Below are positions 6,453 to 6,453 of a stretch of 6,453 nucleotides of DNA, piece after piece. The notes beneath the pieces were generated by a model that ran no database searches, was not told the DNA's origin, and saw only the letters and a list, made by a program, of their open reading frames with translations. Position numbers and translations under genes: made by a program. The number at the start of each line of letters is the position of its first letter. Position 1 is the stretch's first letter. The stretch spans positions 1 through 6,453 of the forward strand of contig CAMPHL010000157.1 in the NCBI GenBank assembly GCA_946885905.1, in the 5' to 3' direction. Source of the stretch: an uncultured Pseudomonadota bacterium. GTDB taxonomy: Bacteria; Pseudomonadota; Gammaproteobacteria; Burkholderiales; Usitatibacteraceae.

Positions 6453-6453
6453 G

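Overview
The window is very rich in G+C: codon third positions in all five genes are almost always G or C, and long spurious reading frames appear on both strands. The protein families and organisation suggest a proteobacterium, most likely a betaproteobacterium. That assignment is an inference from style and family resemblance, not something the sequence proves. All five recognisable genes lie on the + strand and belong to one envelope or extracellular polysaccharide locus. The window clips the first gene and ends in a non-coding tail.

Layout: 2-916 is the C-terminal 304 residues of a heparinase II/III-type polysaccharide lyase. 913-1899 is a NodB-like/WalW-like polysaccharide deacetylase starting with GTG. 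1896-3854 is a 652-residue fusion of a non-hydrolysing UDP-GlcNAc 2-epimerase with a WecG/TagA/CpsF (GT26) glycosyltransferase. 3851-4942 is a GT4-type glycosyltransferase. After a 62-base gap holding a strong inverted repeat, 5005-6315 encodes a GDP-mannose 6-dehydrogenase of the AlgD type. The tail (6316-6453) holds four short ACGGAT direct repeats, a perfect 10-bp inverted repeat and an AT-rich palindrome.

How the genes may work together: the first four genes are joined by three successive 4-base stop/start overlaps (GTGA, ATGA, ATGA), so they are almost certainly co-transcribed and translationally coupled. The fusion protein could make UDP-ManNAc and directly pass ManNAc to a lipid-linked acceptor. 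The GT4 enzyme would extend the glycan, and AlgD would supply GDP-mannuronic acid for a uronic-acid residue. The heparinase-type lyase (beta-elimination next to uronic acids) and the deacetylase would trim or modify the polymer. No polymerase, flippase, exporter or priming phosphoglycosyltransferase is visible here, so the repeat unit and export route remain unknown.

The most distinctive item is the epimerase-GT26 fusion. I found no sign of phage, transposon, CRISPR, rRNA or tRNA.
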